A stretch of DNA of 64,000 nt from Mycolicibacterium sp. CR10. GTDB taxonomy: Bacteria > Actinomycetota > Actinomycetes > Mycobacteriales > Mycobacteriaceae. The stretch spans positions 1 through 64,000 of the forward strand of contig NZ_STGE01000012.1 of assembly GCF_005222675.1 (NCBI RefSeq), in the 5' to 3' direction. Under the pieces are notes generated by a model. It did no database searches and was not told where the DNA came from. It saw nothing but the letters and a program-made list of their open reading frames with translations. The position numbers and the translations under genes are program-made. Positions 62,306 to 64,000 of the stretch are shown here, one piece after another (within the stretch, counting starts at the first letter, position 1; every line of letters begins with the position of its first letter).

Positions 62306-62330
62306 AACGCTGGCACCATATGCCCCTTCC
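62306..62330 (-). promoter_or_regulatory. SigH-type autoregulatory promoter of sigH
   Basis: On the minus strand GGAAGG and CGTTG are separated such that GGAA (62327-62330) and CGTT (62306-62309) are 17 bases apart, as in SigH promoters (GGAA -35, CGTT -10). Transcription would start near 62298, leaving a leader of about 75 bases. Confidence 0.65.
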
Positions 62331-62473
62331 GCAGATCCTAGAGGTTGCGACCGACTACTTTCTCTGACCAGCCGTGCACCTTCCACAGCTGTGCTCAACA
62401 ACAGCGCCGACGGTGCGCATATTTCCCGGTCGTCGGGCCGGGCACCCGGGTTCTGCGGCGCTACTCTTTGCCG

Positions 62474-62962
62474 GTGGCACGGGCAGCGACTCCGGCGATC
62501 ACGGCATTGGTGGCCGCGGGGGTGACGCACACCGTGGTGCAGTACCGCCATGATCCGCGCAGCGATTCGTTCGGCGAAGAGGCCGTCCACCAGCTCGCGC
62601 AGGACGGATTCGTGGCCGAACAGATCTTCAAGACCCTCGTGGTGGCCCTGCCCACTGGGCTGGCCGTCGCGGTACTTCCAGTGCCGTCGATGCTGTCGCT
62701 GAAGGCTGCCGCGGCAGCGCTGGGGGCAGCGAAGGCGACGATGGCCGACCCCGCCGCCGCTCAGCGTTCGACCGGGTACGTGGTCGGTGGCATCTCGCCG
62801 CTCGGCCAGCGCAAGCCGCTGCCGACAGTCGTCGACTCCACGGCCCTGCAGTGGGACCGGGTGCTGTGCAGCGCAGGTAAGCGCGGCTGGGATGTCGCCC
62901 TGGACCCGCGAGACCTGGTTCGTCTCACCAAGGCGGTCACCGCCGATATCCGCGCGGAATAG
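62474..62962 (+). CDS. YbaK-type aminoacyl-tRNA deacylase
   Basis: 162 residues. YbaK/ProX-like fold: THTVVQYRHDPRSDSFGEEAVHQLA, the catalytic Lys of EQIFKTLVV, GYVVGGISPLGQRKPLPTVVD. YbaK proteins hydrolyse mischarged Cys-tRNA(Pro) in trans. GTG at 62474 is the best start by alignment to the family; there is no clear Shine-Dalgarno and the frame is open upstream. It is divergent from sigH and 10 bases before the SDR gene. Confidence 0.85.
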   Translation: MARAATPAITALVAAGVTHTVVQYRHDPRSDSFGEEAVHQLAQDGFVAEQIFKTLVVALPTGLAVAVLPVPSMLSLKAAAAALGAAKATMADPAAAQRSTGYVVGGISPLGQRKPLPTVVDSTALQWDRVLCSAGKRGWDVALDPRDLVRLTKAVTADIRAE

Positions 62963-62972
62963 GGTGATGCTC

Positions 62973-63818
62973 ATGTCACTCGCGGGAAAAACCATGTTCA
63001 TCTCCGGAGCCAGCCGCGGTATCGGCCTGGCGATCGCCAAGCGCGTCGCCGCCGACGGCGCCAACATCGCGCTGCTCGCCAAGACCGCCGAGCCCCATCC
63101 GAAGCTTCCGGGCACCGTCTACACCGCGGCCAAGGAGATCGAGGAGGCCGGCGGTCAGGCGCTGCCGATCGTCGGGGACGTCCGTGACGGCGACTCGGTG
63201 ACCGCCGCCGTGGCCAAGGCCGTCGAACAGTTCGGCGCCATCGACATGTGCGTGAACAACGCCTCGGCGATCAACCTGGGCTCCATCGAAGAGGTGCCGC
63301 TCAAGCGCTTCGACCTGATGAACGGCATCCAGGTGCGTGGCACCTACTCGGTGTCACAGGCCTGCCTGCCGCACATGAAGGGCCGCGAGAACCCCCACGT
63401 CCTCACGCTGTCGCCGCCGATCCTGCTCGAATCGAAATGGCTCAAGCCCACCCCCTACATGATGGCAAAGTTCGGGATGACGTTGTGCGCCTTGGGGATT
63501 GCCGAGGAGATGCGGGAAGCTGGCATCGCCTCCAACACCCTGTGGCCGCGCACGATGGTGGCGACCGCCGCGGTGCAGAACCTGCTCGGCGGCGACGAGT
63601 CGATGGCGCGGTCCCGCAAGCCCGAGGTGTACTCCGACGCCGCGTACGTCGTGCTGAACAAGCCCGCCAGCTACACCGGCAACACGCTGCTGTGCGAGGA
63701 CGTGCTGCTGGAATCGGGCGTCACCGACCTGTCGGCCTATGACTGCATCCCGGGGTCCGACCTGGGCGTCGACTTCTGGGTGGAGGGCGCCAACCCGCCG
63801 GGCTACACCGGGCCCTAG
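62973..63818 (+). CDS. Short-chain dehydrogenase/reductase (Rv3224-like)
   Basis: 281 residues. Rossmann motif TMFISGASRGIGLAIAKR, NNASAINLG, and TLSPPILLESKWLKPTPYMMAKFG, where Tyr and Lys are spaced YxxxK as in SDRs. The C-terminal part (LLCEDVLLESGVTDLSAYDC) resembles hydroxysteroid-dehydrogenase-like protein 2 relatives. Substrate unknown. The ATG at 62973 matches the family start MSLAGKTMF; an ATG two codons earlier is also possible. The stop lies in a duplicated segment. Confidence 0.88.
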   Translation: MSLAGKTMFISGASRGIGLAIAKRVAADGANIALLAKTAEPHPKLPGTVYTAAKEIEEAGGQALPIVGDVRDGDSVTAAVAKAVEQFGAIDMCVNNASAINLGSIEEVPLKRFDLMNGIQVRGTYSVSQACLPHMKGRENPHVLTLSPPILLESKWLKPTPYMMAKFGMTLCALGIAEEMREAGIASNTLWPRTMVATAAVQNLLGGDESMARSRKPEVYSDAAYVVLNKPASYTGNTLLCEDVLLESGVTDLSAYDCIPGSDLGVDFWVEGANPPGYTGP

Positions 63819-63908
63819 CTTCTGCCGCGGGCCGTAGCTTCTGCCGCGGAATAGCATTCCTGGCTGTAAATCGGCCAGATCTACAACCCGGAATGCTATT
63901 CCGCGGCA
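63817..63908. repeat. Palindrome of the GGAATNGCATTCC family (copy 4)
   Basis: Arms of 22 bases at 63842-63863 and 63887-63908 match at 21 positions; loop 23 bases, itself holding a weak stem (TGTAAATC/GATCTACA). Core GGAATAGCATTCC. To the left TAGCTTCTGCCGCGG occurs at 63817-63831 and again at 63835-63849: the first copy is the SDR stop codon region, the second runs into the left arm. It lies between the SDR gene and a convergent gene end. Confidence 0.87.
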
Positions 63909-63921
63909 CATAGTTTCGCGC

Positions 63922-64000
63922 TCAGCGGTCCCGCGGCTTCAGGCCGACGCGTCGGACACCACGGCCCGCGGCGGCCCGGATGACGCCGGTGAACAGTCGC
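63922..64000 (-). CDS. C-terminal end of an unidentified minus-strand gene (partial)
   Basis: The last 25 codons read RLFTGVIRAAAGRGVRRVGLKP and end PRDR before a TGA at 63922-63924; the gene runs off the window. Basic and Arg-rich. Too short to assign; placed here because the frame is open to the edge and the spacing to the SDR fits a convergent pair. Confidence 0.45.
   Translation of the reverse strand, partial: RLFTGVIRAAAGRGVRRVGLKPRDR

Overview
The window looks like the chromosome of an environmental, probably fast-growing, Mycolicibacterium or Mycobacterium species. It is GC rich. From htpG to the short-chain dehydrogenase at the right end the gene order is that of the M. tuberculosis stretch Rv3193c-Rv3224: the UPF0182 protein, the PDZ/Lon-like protease, the Rv3195-Rv3197 trio, whiB7, uvrD2, mrx1, nudC, a TrkA-type channel, adnB/adnA, lipV, an alkyltransferase-like protein, moeZ, rhlE, gpm2-entC, whiB1, pdtaS, TB7.3, rshA and sigH. 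This assignment rests on recognising protein families and order by eye; no search was run.

Layout. 1-1.1 kb: remnant of an IS3-family element and about 0.6 kb with nothing recognisable, then an initiator tRNA-Met with its terminator. 1.3-3.5 kb: a berberine-bridge-type flavoprotein and a tandem antibiotic-biosynthesis-monooxygenase-fold protein. 3.6-13.1 kb (minus strand): htpG, a large SARP/AfsR-type ATPase regulator, a giant UPF0182 membrane protein and a membrane-tethered PDZ/Lon-like protease. 13.2-17 kb (plus): a zincin-fold protein, an orphan E1-like/TOMM cyclodehydratase-type protein and a UbiB/ABC1 kinase. 17-30 kb: redox and antibiotic stress (whiB7 with an attenuator leader, mrx1) and DNA repair helicases (uvrD2, adnAB). 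30-44.7 kb: hydrolases, TetR regulators, molybdopterin/thiocarboxylate sulfur transfer (moeZ), an RNA helicase, a ParA-like ATPase, isochorismate synthase and small membrane proteins.

44.7-57.5 kb is a catabolic block placed between the equivalents of Rv3217c and Rv3218. It encodes uptake of quinate/shikimate-type acids (MFS), oxidation (QsuD-type dehydrogenase), dehydration (type II DHQ dehydratase, QsuB-type dehydroshikimate dehydratase) to protocatechuate, ring cleavage (PcaHG) and the whole beta-ketoadipate route (PcaB, PcaC, PcaD, PcaI/J, PcaF) to acetyl-CoA and succinyl-CoA. A TetR protein and a LysR protein sit at the divergent promoters. 57.5-64 kb returns to the conserved backbone: lipid-kinase-like protein, whiB1, pdtaS, a biotinylated carrier protein, the tiny ribosomal protein bL37, rshA/sigH, a YbaK-type deacylase and an SDR.

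The most unusual material is intergenic. (i) At least four long, near-perfect palindromes share the core GGAATNGCATTCC and a common architecture; three have 22-base arms and a 19-base loop. Several are bordered by short tandem duplications that copy neighbouring stop codons. (ii) A MIRU-like 32-bp repeat joins the channel gene to nudC through three tiny ORFs, every junction being a start/stop overlap with its own Shine-Dalgarno. (iii) A 62-bp perfect tandem duplication lies between mrx1 and nudC. (iv) Leader regions of whiB7 and possibly rhlE look like translation-controlled attenuators.
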